A stretch of DNA of 64,000 nucleotides. Origin: Planomicrobium stackebrandtii. Its GTDB lineage: Bacteria > Bacillota > Bacilli > Bacillales_A > Planococcaceae. The DNA lies in assembly GCF_030814955.1 (NCBI RefSeq), contig NZ_JAUSWB010000007.1:230659-294658 (forward strand). Reading direction: 5' to 3'. The notes below the pieces were generated by a model. The model saw only the letters and a program-made list of their open reading frames with translations, did no database searches and had not been told where the DNA came from. This document shows, one piece after another, positions 37,363 to 45,940 of the stretch. The position numbers and the translations under genes are program-made. Position 1 is the stretch's first letter, and each line of letters opens with the position of its first letter.

Positions 37363-38337
37363 TTAATTTATAGAATTGACTTGCTGCGAGTTTACCAGGA
37401 GATAAGTCGTCAATTCCAAGCCGTCCAGATCTTCATGGTGCATATTGACCGCCGAAATTTGGCTGTTTTCATAAGTAGTGTAATAATAAATCCCTTTATC
37501 CATATTGCAGCAGGAAGAGTAAATCGTGAATTCGAATTTCCCTTCTTCTACTTCACATGCGCCTCTTTGCTGTTCTACTGACTTTAACAAGTGAAAAAAT
37601 TGGCCGATGCTTTCAAATTCGGAATCGCCTGATACGGAATTCAATTTCGTAAAAGCCGCTTTGACAAATCGGGAAGCGGAGGATAAATCCCCTGGAAGCC
37701 CCAGTCCGCCCATGCCGCGGCTGTAAACAGTCAACTCGACTTGTTGGGAAAAATTATTATCCGAAACTGTTGGGGAAATATGGCGGTAATTATTTAAATT
37801 GAACAATTGATAGTCAAAAGGCGGGTTGTTTGTCAAAACGCCAACAGGGTTGTCATACACTTTTAAGCCTTCTTTTACAGATTCCACCACGATTGACTGG
37901 GATTGATCGGCGATCATCCAATGCAAAGGAGACAGAGGCAATTGCTCACTGAAATTAACATTCACAAGATTGATTTTTGATAACAGTTTTTTGGCTTCAA
38001 TGACTGTTTCACATTGTCCAAGAATCCATGGGATAAATTCAAAAGGAGAGATGTTATCTTTGCCATCCACTTCAGGGAAAAAATAAGCATTTTCAGGGAA
38101 ATTCAATCCTGCCATACTTAATCCCTTTTCATTCGTTGCATCAAAATACAGTGGGTAGTTATCTACGACAGCTGCCATGCCAATCAAAGCATAATGATTG
38201 GGCAAACTAGCGGCCTTTCGGAATTCAAAAGGGAAGTTTCTGGGAGTAAAGGTGACTGCTTCTCCATAAGACAACTCCAAATCCAGATTGCGTCCGAAAT
38301 AATGGTCTTTAGTCGAATAAGTAAGCGATGTGCACAT
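37363..38337 (-). CDS. Choloylglycine hydrolase family protein (bile salt hydrolase / penicillin V acylase)
   Basis: This 324-residue Ntn hydrolase has Cys2 as the nucleophile after Met removal, Arg16 and Asp19 (FGRNLDLE), the Asn of DATNEKGLSMAGLNF, the Asn of VLTNNPPFDYQ and the late Arg in SSASRFVKA. All core residues are present, so it should be active. The family cleaves conjugated bile salts, penicillin V or acyl-homoserine lactones; for an environmental organism the last two are more plausible than bile salts. No signal peptide is seen. Confidence 0.85.
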   Translation of the reverse strand: MCTSLTYSTKDHYFGRNLDLELSYGEAVTFTPRNFPFEFRKAASLPNHYALIGMAAVVDNYPLYFDATNEKGLSMAGLNFPENAYFFPEVDGKDNISPFEFIPWILGQCETVIEAKKLLSKINLVNVNFSEQLPLSPLHWMIADQSQSIVVESVKEGLKVYDNPVGVLTNNPPFDYQLFNLNNYRHISPTVSDNNFSQQVELTVYSRGMGGLGLPGDLSSASRFVKAAFTKLNSVSGDSEFESIGQFFHLLKSVEQQRGACEVEEGKFEFTIYSSCCNMDKGIYYYTTYENSQISAVNMHHEDLDGLELTTYLLVNSQQVNSIN

Positions 38338-38521
38338 AGCTTTAGACTCCTATCAGATATTAGTATTTTGTTAGACTATGACAACGGCACTGACAAAGCA
38401 TCTCGAGTAGTGTATTACTTGTAGTATAGCTTAAAGAACATGATAGCTGGCAAATTTTTAAAGGATTAAGCTGGCCTGAAGATTAGTTTCATTTAAAATA
38501 ATTTTTCATCTAACTTGCAAT

Positions 38522-38566
38522 GAACAGCGTCACAGAAATGGAAAAACCATCTCTGTGACGCTGTTC
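38522..38566. repeat. Strong hairpin downstream of the ABC operon
   Basis: The 15-base perfect arms GAACAGCGTCACAGA and TCTGTGACGCTGTTC enclose a second pair ATGG/CCAT. No long T tract follows on either strand. It lies just after the ABC ATPase stop and well upstream of the hydrolase start, so it probably ends the ABC transcript or stabilises its 3' end. Confidence 0.6.
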
Positions 38567-38586
38567 TACAATTTAACTATTTATTG

Positions 38587-39492
38587 CTACTCTGCTAGGA
38601 ACATCTCTTCTAAAGAGGGCTCATTGACTTCTACCCGGAAGATGTTCACATGGCAGTTTGTGAAAGCACGAATGATTTCGGCAATCTTTAGTTCACTTCC
38701 AACAGTAATGGTGGTGAATGCCGGTGTTTTCTGAAGTTCTGTACCGGCAGTTTCCAGCCAGGCATACAGTTTTTGAGCTTCGCCGGCTGGAATTGGATCA
38801 TGCTTCAGCTGAACGGTGATTGCGGATCGGTAATAGGAGCGCAGTTCATCCATTGTACCGCTTTTGATGATGCCCCCGTCCTTCATGATGGCAATGGTGG
38901 AGCATATCTTTTCGACCTCATCAAGGTTGTGGGACGTCATGAAAACAGTCTTTCCTTGCTGCTGCAATGAAACGATCAGCTTATGTATGTGCAAGGCGGA
39001 TTCGGCATCCAGCCCGGAAGTGGGTTCATCCAGAAAAATCAGGCTTGGATCATGAATGATGGCTTGTGCAATCCCTAATTTCTTCTTCATGCCAAACGAA
39101 AACTTGCTGACTTTTTTCTTGCCTGCTTCTTCTAACCCAACAAGCTTTAATACATGTTGGCATTCTGCCACAGAAACGGATCTGCCAGACAGGGAAGAAA
39201 GAAACTTCAAATGTTTCATAGCTGACATCGAATTAAAAAGTGTGGAATAATCAGGCATTACGCCGATATGTTTTTTAATGCGTTCACTCGGTCCATCTAC
39301 ACCGAGCAGAGAAAAGCTGCCGCTCGTCGGAAGCGTAATGCCCGTCAGCATATTGATGAAAGTGGACTTTCCTGCGCCATTGCGGCCGAGAAATCCAAAA
39401 ATTTCCCCTTCCTCCACAATAAGATTGATACCGTCAACCACAGGGGTAGAACCGTAAGTTTTATTTAAAAATCTGGTTTCAATCGCTTTCAT
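38587..39492 (-). CDS. ABC transporter ATP-binding protein
   Basis: This 301-residue ATPase has Walker A GRNGAGKST, a signature that reads FSFGMKKKLG in place of LSGGQ (as in NatA/YhaQ-like ABC-2 ATPases), Walker B LIFLDEPTSGLD and the switch His in MTSHNLDE. The C-terminal extension is typical of this group. ATG 39492 overlaps the permease stop and follows AGGAGG. It works with the permease encoded upstream. Confidence 0.88.
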   Translation of the reverse strand: MKAIETRFLNKTYGSTPVVDGINLIVEEGEIFGFLGRNGAGKSTFINMLTGITLPTSGSFSLLGVDGPSERIKKHIGVMPDYSTLFNSMSAMKHLKFLSSLSGRSVSVAECQHVLKLVGLEEAGKKKVSKFSFGMKKKLGIAQAIIHDPSLIFLDEPTSGLDAESALHIHKLIVSLQQQGKTVFMTSHNLDEVEKICSTIAIMKDGGIIKSGTMDELRSYYRSAITVQLKHDPIPAGEAQKLYAWLETAGTELQKTPAFTTITVGSELKIAEIIRAFTNCHVNIFRVEVNEPSLEEMFLAE

Positions 39493-40181
39493 CAAAATTC
39501 CCTCCTATTAAAAATCGTTGCTGCAGCTGCCAGCATCAATCCGGCAAGGCAAAAAATAATCAGAAACAAGTAATTGTCTTCCACAAGGTAGTAATAAGGG
39601 CTGGCGAACTTAAGCCAGCTTATCCAAGTGTTATCTGTCAGTGCAATCCATGCTCCAAGAATTGGCGCAAGCAACCCAATCAGGATGCCCAAAAACATGG
39701 TGATCGATGGTTTGGGAACCACAACAGACATTAATATTGCCAAAGAGATTTGGAATGTCGACAAAGCGATCACTTGTGAAAAAATAAAAAAATCAAATTT
39801 AAGCGAAAATATGGAAATCAACAAAAACGAAACAAGAATGGAGGCAAACCAGAAGAACCAGGCGCCGGCAAATTTGCCAAACAAAATGCGAAGCCGGGAA
39901 GTGCGTGTTACGAGAAAACGCATCGTACGTTCATGGCTTTCTTTGTTGATGCTGTCATGTGACAGGCCCATCACAAACAGCTGACCGAAGAACATCAGGA
40001 CGAACAGAAGTCCGACAGTATGGATATTTGCCATTTCTTTTTCTGTCAGCGCAATGGCCGTAGCCAAAATTTCCGAGTATTTTGCTGAATAATAAGAAGT
40101 AATGAGCAATATTGCAATGATGATAATGGATTTAATGCTTTTGAACATACTGATAAATTCTCTTTTTCCAATCGCGATCAT
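39492..40181 (-). CDS. ABC-2-type permease
   Basis: This 229-residue protein has six hydrophobic helices with the opening IAIGKREFISMFKSIKS and the cytosolic Arg-rich stretch MRFLVTRTSRLRILFGK. It pairs with the downstream ATPase (one-base overlap at stop/start). The export substrate is unknown. A response regulator and kinase are encoded divergently 176 bases away and may control this operon. Confidence 0.83.
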   Translation of the reverse strand: MIAIGKREFISMFKSIKSIIIIAILLITSYYSAKYSEILATAIALTEKEMANIHTVGLLFVLMFFGQLFVMGLSHDSINKESHERTMRFLVTRTSRLRILFGKFAGAWFFWFASILVSFLLISIFSLKFDFFIFSQVIALSTFQISLAILMSVVVPKPSITMFLGILIGLLAPILGAWIALTDNTWISWLKFASPYYYLVEDNYLFLIIFCLAGLMLAAAATIFNRREF

Positions 40182-40249
40182 GGTGAATTCCCTCCAACTT
40201 TCTTTTCGATGTCCTCTATGTGAGGCATGTTTTTATTATAGAACTTTTT

Positions 40250-40288
40250 CCTTAAGTGGAATGAACCGTTACCTTAATTTTTCCTTAA
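40250..40288. promoter_or_regulatory. CCTTAA direct repeats in helical phase between the ABC operon and the two-component genes
   Basis: CCTTAA occurs at 40250, 40272 and 40283, spaced 22 and 11 bases. Direct repeats at 11-base steps are typical of OmpR/PhoB-type regulator binding, and such a regulator is encoded 69 bases downstream. They lie between divergent transcription units and could serve both. Confidence 0.5.
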
Positions 40289-40356
40289 TTCTCCTTTTTT
40301 TACATAAGAGAATGATATTATAGTTTACAGGAAACTATTTGAAAGGGCGGGTCAAG

Positions 40357-41073
40357 ATGATAGAACCGCAATTATTGATTGTTGAAGATGAGCAAACAAT
40401 TTTATTCATGCTGGTTACAATTTTAAAAAGAGAGAGTTTTCTTCATATTGATAAAGCAGGATCAGCAGAAGAGGCTTTGACTTTATGCAGGACGAAATCG
40501 TATGATCTGATTTTGCTTGATATTACGCTGCCCGGACAGAGCGGCCTTGAAGTCTGTCCGCTTATTAGAGAAATTTCAGATGCATCTATTTTTTTCCTGA
40601 CAGCACGGTCGACGGATTTGGACAAGCTTTCTGGTTTTGCCGTTGGCGCGGATGATTACATCACCAAACCGTTCAATCCGCTTGAAGTTGCAGCCCGCAT
40701 TAAAGCCCACCTGAGACGGCGCTTTGGAAACGAACCGAAAACCGAAGCGAATTTGTTTGAATATGGTCCGCTCTCAGTCAATACGAAGGCAGGACAAGTG
40801 AAACTTCACGGACAGCCTATTGAACTTCCTGCTCAAGTATATCAATTGCTGCTGTTTTTCTGCAGGCACCCCAATCAATTGTTCAGCAAGAGCCAGCTTT
40901 ACGAAAAGGTATGGGGCGAAGAATTTTTTGGAGAAGACAACACGGTGATGGTTCACATCCGTAAGTTGCGAGAGAAAATCGAAGCTAGTCCAAGCAGCCC
41001 GAAGTTTATTGTCACAGTCAGGGGACTGGGCTATAAGTTCATTCCGGAAGGAGGCGGCCATGAATCTGCATAA
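40357..41073 (+). CDS. OmpR-family response regulator
   Basis: This 238-residue regulator has a receiver domain with acidic pocket (IVEDEQ), phosphoacceptor Asp55 (LILLDITLPG), Lys (ITKPFNPLE), and a winged-helix output domain ending VTVRGLGYKFIPEG. ATG 40357 follows GGGCGGG. It overlaps the kinase gene by 14 bases. Likely targets are the divergent ABC operon and its own promoter. Confidence 0.92.
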   Translation: MIEPQLLIVEDEQTILFMLVTILKRESFLHIDKAGSAEEALTLCRTKSYDLILLDITLPGQSGLEVCPLIREISDASIFFLTARSTDLDKLSGFAVGADDYITKPFNPLEVAARIKAHLRRRFGNEPKTEANLFEYGPLSVNTKAGQVKLHGQPIELPAQVYQLLLFFCRHPNQLFSKSQLYEKVWGEEFFGEDNTVMVHIRKLREKIEASPSSPKFIVTVRGLGYKFIPEGGGHESA

Positions 41074-42772
41074 GCGTTTTATGGTGCAGTTTTTCATCCA
41101 GCTATTCTTGCTGTCGCTGATTTTTCTGGTGTTGATGTTGACCGTATGGGCAGTGATTGGCTTCGCCATTTCAGAAGACGAGATTCAAACCGATCTGACC
41201 GAAGCGGATGCCAGCTATTTCACCAATCGAATTGAGGAAGATAGAAATCAGTATTCCCTTAAAAAAGAACTGGAGGAATTAGCCGAGAGCCAAAACGGCT
41301 GGCTGGTCCTATTGGATGCAGGCGGAGCAGTGGTTGATTCTTTCAACCCGCCTGAGGTACTGCCAACGCAATTTACCGTTGGAGATTTTACGGATCGGTT
41401 ATGGGGAAACATCGAAGATAACCAGCAGTTCCATTATTGGGAAATTGAATTTCTGGACGAGGATTCACTTTTTTTATTGTATGGCAAGAGAAACTTGGCT
41501 GAAGACTTTGTAATGTCTGTTGCGCCAGCCATCGACTGGCAACAGGCAAAGTTGAACTTAACACCCGAAAACAAAGAGCAGATGGCAGAAGAGCAAGCGT
41601 GGATGCAGCTCCTTAGTACTGAAGGTAAGGTTTTGGACAGTTTTGGAGAAGTTGGAAAGAACAGACAATATAGCCTCCAACTGCTGGGCGATTTGAAAAA
41701 TGAAAATCAGTCGCTTGCATCTTTGACAAATCCGGAAACAGGATTAACAGTAATCTCAGGACTCCAAAACGTACCATCGACAGCTTGGGAGAAAACATTC
41801 TCAAATCGAAATCTCTTTCTGTTTTTTTTAATATCGCTAATCCTATTAGCTGCTGGAACATTTTGGTATGCCCGGAAATTCGGCTTGCCGCTCCTTGTGC
41901 TGATGCAGTGGATCCAAAACTTAGGAGAAGGCCATTACGAACAACCAAAAAATGAGAATAACGGCTCTTTGATTACCAATAAAAAAGGTAAGGTCAAGAG
42001 AAAATTCCAACTTTATAAAGACTTGGTCGCTACGCTGGAACAATTGACCACAACATTGAAACTTCATCAGCACCAGCAGAAAACACTGGAACGTACACGC
42101 GAGGATTGGATTAGCGGACTATCGCACGATTTGAAAACACCGCTGTCGTCAATTTCAGGCTATGCCCAGATGCTCGAGTCATCCAGTTACGATTGGTCAG
42201 CACAAGAAACCCGAGAATTTGCTTCCATCATGAACAAGAAATCCTCTTATATGATGGAGTTGCTGGAAGAGTTGACTTTAACGTTTCGGTTAAAAAATCA
42301 AGCGCTGCCTTTGGCCAAAGAGCATGCAGACATCAATGAATTTATCCGTCGTATTGTCATTCAGTTTATCAATGATCCGTCGAACACAGAAATGAAGTTT
42401 TCATTTGTGCCGGCTCCGCAAAGCATTCACGCCCATATTGACCCGATATGGTTTCAGCGCATCATTGAAAACTTAATTTCGAATGCAGTAAAATACAATT
42501 CAGCAGGAACGGAAATCAAAATTTCTGTCTCAGCTATTGAACAGCATTTGTTTGTAGTGGTTATTGAAGATGACGGTATAGGAATGGAAACGGATGTACT
42601 GGATAAACTTTTCGATCGCTATTACCGCGGCACAAATACCCATACCACGCCGACAGGAACAGGACTTGGACTGGCAATTACTAAACAGCTGATCCAGCTT
42701 CATGACGGGTCGATTCATGTAGAAAGTACGCCTGAAAAAGGCACTTCGGTGAGAATTATAGTTCCGGTTTAA
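41060..42772 (+). CDS. Membrane sensor histidine kinase
   Basis: This 570-residue kinase has an N-terminal helix (residues 10-35), an extracellular sensor region of about 220 residues, a second helix (about 255-275), a HAMP-like linker, the phosphoacceptor His356 (SGLSHDLKTPLSSISGY) and an ATPase domain with NLISNAVKYN and GTGLGLAITKQ. AAGGAGG precedes ATG 41060, inside the regulator gene. It is the partner of the upstream regulator. The signal is unknown; the link to a nearby ABC transporter hints at envelope stress or antimicrobial sensing. Confidence 0.9.
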   Translation: MNLHKRFMVQFFIQLFLLSLIFLVLMLTVWAVIGFAISEDEIQTDLTEADASYFTNRIEEDRNQYSLKKELEELAESQNGWLVLLDAGGAVVDSFNPPEVLPTQFTVGDFTDRLWGNIEDNQQFHYWEIEFLDEDSLFLLYGKRNLAEDFVMSVAPAIDWQQAKLNLTPENKEQMAEEQAWMQLLSTEGKVLDSFGEVGKNRQYSLQLLGDLKNENQSLASLTNPETGLTVISGLQNVPSTAWEKTFSNRNLFLFFLISLILLAAGTFWYARKFGLPLLVLMQWIQNLGEGHYEQPKNENNGSLITNKKGKVKRKFQLYKDLVATLEQLTTTLKLHQHQQKTLERTREDWISGLSHDLKTPLSSISGYAQMLESSSYDWSAQETREFASIMNKKSSYMMELLEELTLTFRLKNQALPLAKEHADINEFIRRIVIQFINDPSNTEMKFSFVPAPQSIHAHIDPIWFQRIIENLISNAVKYNSAGTEIKISVSAIEQHLFVVVIEDDGIGMETDVLDKLFDRYYRGTNTHTTPTGTGLGLAITKQLIQLHDGSIHVESTPEKGTSVRIIVPV

Positions 42773-42794
42773 AGAAACGGCGTATTTAAAAATA

Positions 42795-42855
42795 GTTCGT
42801 AAACGTGCATGCTAGTTAGTGAACATTTGTAAAGTGTTTTAACACGTTTGCGAAC
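42795..42855 (+). repeat. Inverted repeat with 13-base arms
   Basis: GTTCGTAAACGTG (42795-42807) and CACGTTTGCGAAC (42843-42855) pair with one G-U wobble around a 35-base loop. It shares the GTTCGTAAA half-site with the right box of the composite repeat family that follows, and lies 23 bases after the kinase stop. Confidence 0.6.
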
Positions 42856-42889
42856 GTTCTTTGTTTTGGTTTCGTGGTGTTAATAGAGT

Positions 42890-42920
42890 GTTCGTAAACG
42901 TGTACTTTTACGAACGGTTA
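42890..42920 (+). repeat. Composite repeat, right box (copy 1)
   Basis: GTTCGTAAA (42890-42898) and TTTACGAAC (42907-42915) are perfect 9-base arms, and the sequence continues GGTTA. It is the best-conserved copy of the box AAAGTGTACTTTTACGAACG found again at 46.4, 47.4, 57.3, 58.5, 59.5 and 62.3 kb. No left box is seen before it. I see no gene from 42921 to 43181. Confidence 0.7.
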
Positions 42921-43181
42921 TTTTGGATATTTAGAAACATCGAGCTAGAAGTTATTAAAGTATTTCTATGTTCTTTGAATCAAAGCAACCCACTATTTAC
43001 TAAATTTTTTTGACTTCCTTTTTGCTTTTTAATCTATGGAAAGATATTGATTTTCAAAAAAGAAATTTTAATGAAAGAATACAACTAAACTTTGTGACAA
43101 GATGGTGAAGCAGGAAATTATAGTACCCCAAGAGAATTAAGTAGATACTGAACTTACTAAACAAAATGAAGTTGGTGAATT

Positions 43182-43811
43182 ATGGAACTAAAAGGTAAAG
43201 TTAAAAAGTTTATTGATAACCAGTACAAAACTCCAAAGGGCTTAGTCGGTACTTATATCGGCGAGAAGATGGTATGGCAACATAAACCTGAAACACTTTG
43301 GACAATTGAATTGTTAAACCTACAACCAGGGGAAAGTGTATTGGAACTCGGATGTGGTTCTGGTTACGCAATGAAACTTATTTTAGAAAAAAATGTGGTT
43401 AAAGAAGTAGTAGGTTTGGATCTTTCTCCTGCAGTTATTCGGTCAGCTGCGATTAGAAACAAAAAAGCACTAAAACATAAAAAAGCGAAATTGATGCAAG
43501 GAGATCTGAAAAGTTTGCCTTGTGAAGACGAACATTTTGAAAAAGTATTTAGCATTCATACCATATATTTTTGGGATGAATTATCTGCCGCAATAACAGA
43601 AATATTTAGAGTCTTAAAACCTGGGGGTGATTGCACAATTACGTTCTGTAATGGCAAGAACGAGGAAAAGTGGGAAGGGATAAATAGTATGATAGACGAT
43701 CAGTTGATTCCGCTTATGAAGGGCAAGGGTTTTTCTGATGTAGCATTAGTAAAAGGTCCTGATTCAAGGGAATTTCATACGGTAGCAGTTTCTGTTAAAA
43801 AGAAGCTCTAA
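43182..43811 (+). CDS. Class I SAM-dependent methyltransferase
   Basis: This 209-residue protein has motif I VLELGCGSGYA, the acidic residue after strand 2 (VVGLDLSPAVI), and motif LKPGGDCTITFCNG. It transfers a methyl group from S-adenosylmethionine to an unknown acceptor. The weak ribosome binding site and AT-rich codons mark the change from core to accessory sequence. Confidence 0.85.
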   Translation: MELKGKVKKFIDNQYKTPKGLVGTYIGEKMVWQHKPETLWTIELLNLQPGESVLELGCGSGYAMKLILEKNVVKEVVGLDLSPAVIRSAAIRNKKALKHKKAKLMQGDLKSLPCEDEHFEKVFSIHTIYFWDELSAAITEIFRVLKPGGDCTITFCNGKNEEKWEGINSMIDDQLIPLMKGKGFSDVALVKGPDSREFHTVAVSVKKKL

Positions 43812-43890
43812 CCCAGATATCAGCTTATTCACTAATAGCATCAGAGGGGATTATGCTTTCTTGGAGCAATTAACATTTCCAATTAGTTAA

Positions 43891-44166
43891 ATATCAGCAC
43901 TTATCAGCAATATTCCTGATGAAATGAATGCGCCTCCCAACAATTCAGATAGCAAAGAAAAACTGGAGGCATGAAGGGAAGAAGTCGATGAATGACTGTT
44001 GTATGGGGAAGTGAAATTAGCTTCCATCGATCCGAATCATAAGGTGGAACACGGCGGATTTGGCTGGCTTAATGCGAAAGAATGGCACAAACTGGTTGAC
44101 ATGCATTTCCGGCATCATTTGCGCCAAAAAGAAGAATTGGAAAGTTATTTGAAGGAGGGTATTTAG
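43891..44166 (+). pseudogene. Remnant of a DinB-family gene
   Basis: One frame reads ISALISNIPDEMNAPPNN, then DSKEKLEA, meets TGA, resumes REEVDE, meets a second TGA, and then runs to the tag at 44164 as KLASIDPNHKVEHGGFGWL and WHKLVDMHFRHHLRQKEE. The end matches the metal-binding C-terminus of DinB-type proteins (HFRHH). The 5' half is missing and two stops interrupt the frame, so it is decayed. The sequence from 43812 to 43890 shows no gene. Confidence 0.6.
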
Positions 44167-44286
44167 TAAAATGATTGTGCAGCCAATTTTTATTGAAAAC
44201 TGATATTATGGGCTTTGACTTTAGCCAACTGTTAAAAAAGTTTGAGAATAGTGGAAAGCAAAATATAAAACAAGGGAGGTTTTCAG

Positions 44287-44661
44287 ATGAAGTACTTGTG
44301 CTTGGGTTGCTTCAATAAGGAGAAGATGGATGTGCTGCCTAAGGAAAAATTTGATGCTATCATGCAAGAGTGCCGAGTTCATCTCAAGGAATTAGACAAA
44401 AGTGGTCATGTGCTGGTAGATACTGGCGTTGCACAAGAAGTGAAAAGCTTGCGACGGGTTGATGGACAGTTACAAGTTGACAATGGCCGCTTCACACAGA
44501 TGGAAAAGATGATCGGCAGTGCGTTCATATTACAAGCTCGGGACATTGAGGAAGCAATCCAAGTGGCTTCTTTGCATCCGACCGTTCAAGTCGGTTATGG
44601 AGAACAGCTGGGGTGGGAAATTGAAATCCGCGCAATCGACTCCTTCGACATGAAAGAATAA
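44287..44661 (+). CDS. YCII/DGPF-related protein
   Basis: This 124-residue protein starts KYLCLGCFNKEKMDVLPKE and has the DGPF-type layout, with GSAFILQARDIEEAIQVA near the end. YCII-like proteins often sit beside sigma factors or enzymes and their function is unclear. AGGGAGG precedes the start. Confidence 0.75.
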   Translation: MKYLCLGCFNKEKMDVLPKEKFDAIMQECRVHLKELDKSGHVLVDTGVAQEVKSLRRVDGQLQVDNGRFTQMEKMIGSAFILQARDIEEAIQVASLHPTVQVGYGEQLGWEIEIRAIDSFDMKE

Positions 44662-44714
44662 AGGGATTGCAGCTGCAATCCATTTATTCATCTTCACTAT
44701 CTTCGGAGTCTGTT

Positions 44715-45155
44715 TTACTTTAAATCAAAAATGCCTTTTCCCGTTTCAAAATCTATCGGCAAAGAGGAATGTTCGTGCACAATCACCCATGTGCCCTTTG
44801 CTTTTTTCAGTCCATAGGTAAACCGGTTGGTCATCTGCTGAAGCTGCATGCCCGATTCTTCTTGGATTCCGGTAAATGTAACTGCACAATGTACAAATGC
44901 TAAGGTTGAGGTCTCTTCAATGACAACATCGTTAAAAGCAACTTCAAGGAGAACGCTTCCTTCACGCAAGCCATTGAACCAATCGGATACAGTCGCCTTC
45001 CATAAAGGAATTCCTTTGCTTTCCCAGCTCCCCCAACAGTCATAAATGTGGATTTCAGAAGCATACAGGGACAATAATTTCTCGACATCTTTTTCATAAA
45101 TTGCGGTTCTGTAAGTTTCAAGAACATCGTGTACTTTAGAAAAATTTTGCACCAC
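44715..45155 (-). CDS. SnoaL/NTF2-like protein
   Basis: This 146-residue protein has the cone-shaped NTF2 fold pattern: LETYRTAIYEKDVEKLLSLY at the N-terminus and GTWVIVHEHSSLPID at the end. Such domains are enzymes or binding proteins with varied ligands, so no reaction is assigned. It starts at GTG GTG after AAAGGGGAA. Confidence 0.75.
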   Translation of the reverse strand: MVQNFSKVHDVLETYRTAIYEKDVEKLLSLYASEIHIYDCWGSWESKGIPLWKATVSDWFNGLREGSVLLEVAFNDVVIEETSTLAFVHCAVTFTGIQEESGMQLQQMTNRFTYGLKKAKGTWVIVHEHSSLPIDFETGKGIFDLK

Positions 45156-45536
45156 TAATGTATTCCCCTTTCCTGCCTTCGAAACAAAAGTATACGTCTC
45201 AGCTCTTTAAGTTCTCTAGTCTAAATTCGAGGTCTGTCACGTTTTTCCTTCTTCAAAGATGCCGATTTATCTCTTTAATATAGGGAGCGCTGAACAGGTG
45301 GCAACTTTCTAAACAGAAGGTGAAGTATTTTATTAAGATTTCTTTAAAGAAGTGGGATTTCTTAAACTTACAGAAATAAAGCGTTGGATGTTTAATAAGT
45401 TAATATATGAGGGATTATCTGAAGTAAAATAAACAGCTGGATTAATTAAAAGAATCTATTGCGAAGAGTGACTATTTTTTTAATCAAGTTCCATTGTAGA
45501 AAGAATCTTAAGGGAACTATTGCTTACTGAATATAG
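45156..45536. other. Intergenic gap before the toxin-antitoxin pair
   Basis: A short open stretch (about 45340-45431) reads FFKEVGFLKLTEIKRWMFNK and ends at a stop, but it has no start codon or ribosome binding site and I do not recognise it. I see nothing else here. Confidence 0.4.
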
Positions 45537-45547
45537 ATACATTGTAT
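45537..45547 (+). promoter_or_regulatory. Small palindrome in the toxin-antitoxin promoter
   Basis: ATACA-T-TGTAT lies 30 bases before the antitoxin start, overlapping a likely -10 region (TATATA) with TTGCTT upstream at 45520. Antitoxins of the MazE/AbrB fold usually repress their own promoter at such sites. Confidence 0.4.
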
Positions 45548-45576
45548 ATAAATAGCACTCTGAGGAGTTGATTCAC

Positions 45577-45858
45577 ATGCCGCAAATCAAGCAGAAAGTT
45601 AGTCGCCGAGAGGCTAAACTTCAGAATTGGGGTAACAGTAAAGCAGTTCGACTTACAAGAGATATCCTTGAGGAAGCCGGATTCAAAGCAACTGATGATG
45701 CTGTATTTGATGTAGAGATTGAACCAAATCGAATTTCGTTAGTTCGAAAAAGCAAGTTAACTCCGTTTCAAAAGTTATTTGTTGGTTATAATGGTGAAAA
45801 ACCTGAGCCTGAAACACTTTGGGATGAAGTAGAACCAGTCGGAAAAGAAGATTGGTAA
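45577..45858 (+). CDS. MazE/AbrB-fold antitoxin
   Basis: This 93-residue protein has the swapped-hairpin DNA-binding domain (LQNWGNSKAVRLTRDILEEA) followed by an acidic C-terminal tail (EPETLWDEVEPVGKEDW) of the kind that wraps around MazF. ATG 45577 follows TGAGGAG. The toxin gene is 82 bases downstream, an unusually wide gap for this family, with a hairpin inside it. Confidence 0.85.
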   Translation: MPQIKQKVSRREAKLQNWGNSKAVRLTRDILEEAGFKATDDAVFDVEIEPNRISLVRKSKLTPFQKLFVGYNGEKPEPETLWDEVEPVGKEDW

Positions 45859-45883
45859 GCGGTTAATAGGATCAAAAATCGTT

Positions 45884-45918
45884 TGCCTGTACTAATCCTT
45901 AATGGAAAAGTACAGGCA
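45884..45918 (+). repeat. Hairpin between antitoxin and toxin genes
   Basis: TGCCTGTAC and GTACAGGCA are perfect 9-base arms with a 17-base loop. It ends 11 bases before the toxin's AAGGAG. No T tract follows, so it may tune toxin translation or protect an RNA end rather than stop transcription. Confidence 0.55.
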
Positions 45919-45940
45919 CTATTTAATTGAAGGAGTAATG

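Noticed and set aside
37363..38337. Bile-salt hydrolase as a gut adaptation
   Set aside because: The active-site residues do not separate bile salt hydrolases from penicillin acylases or lactone acylases, and nothing else in the window suggests a gut organism.
45340..45431. Small gene in the gap before the toxin-antitoxin pair
   Set aside because: It has no start codon with a ribosome binding site and no recognisable sequence.
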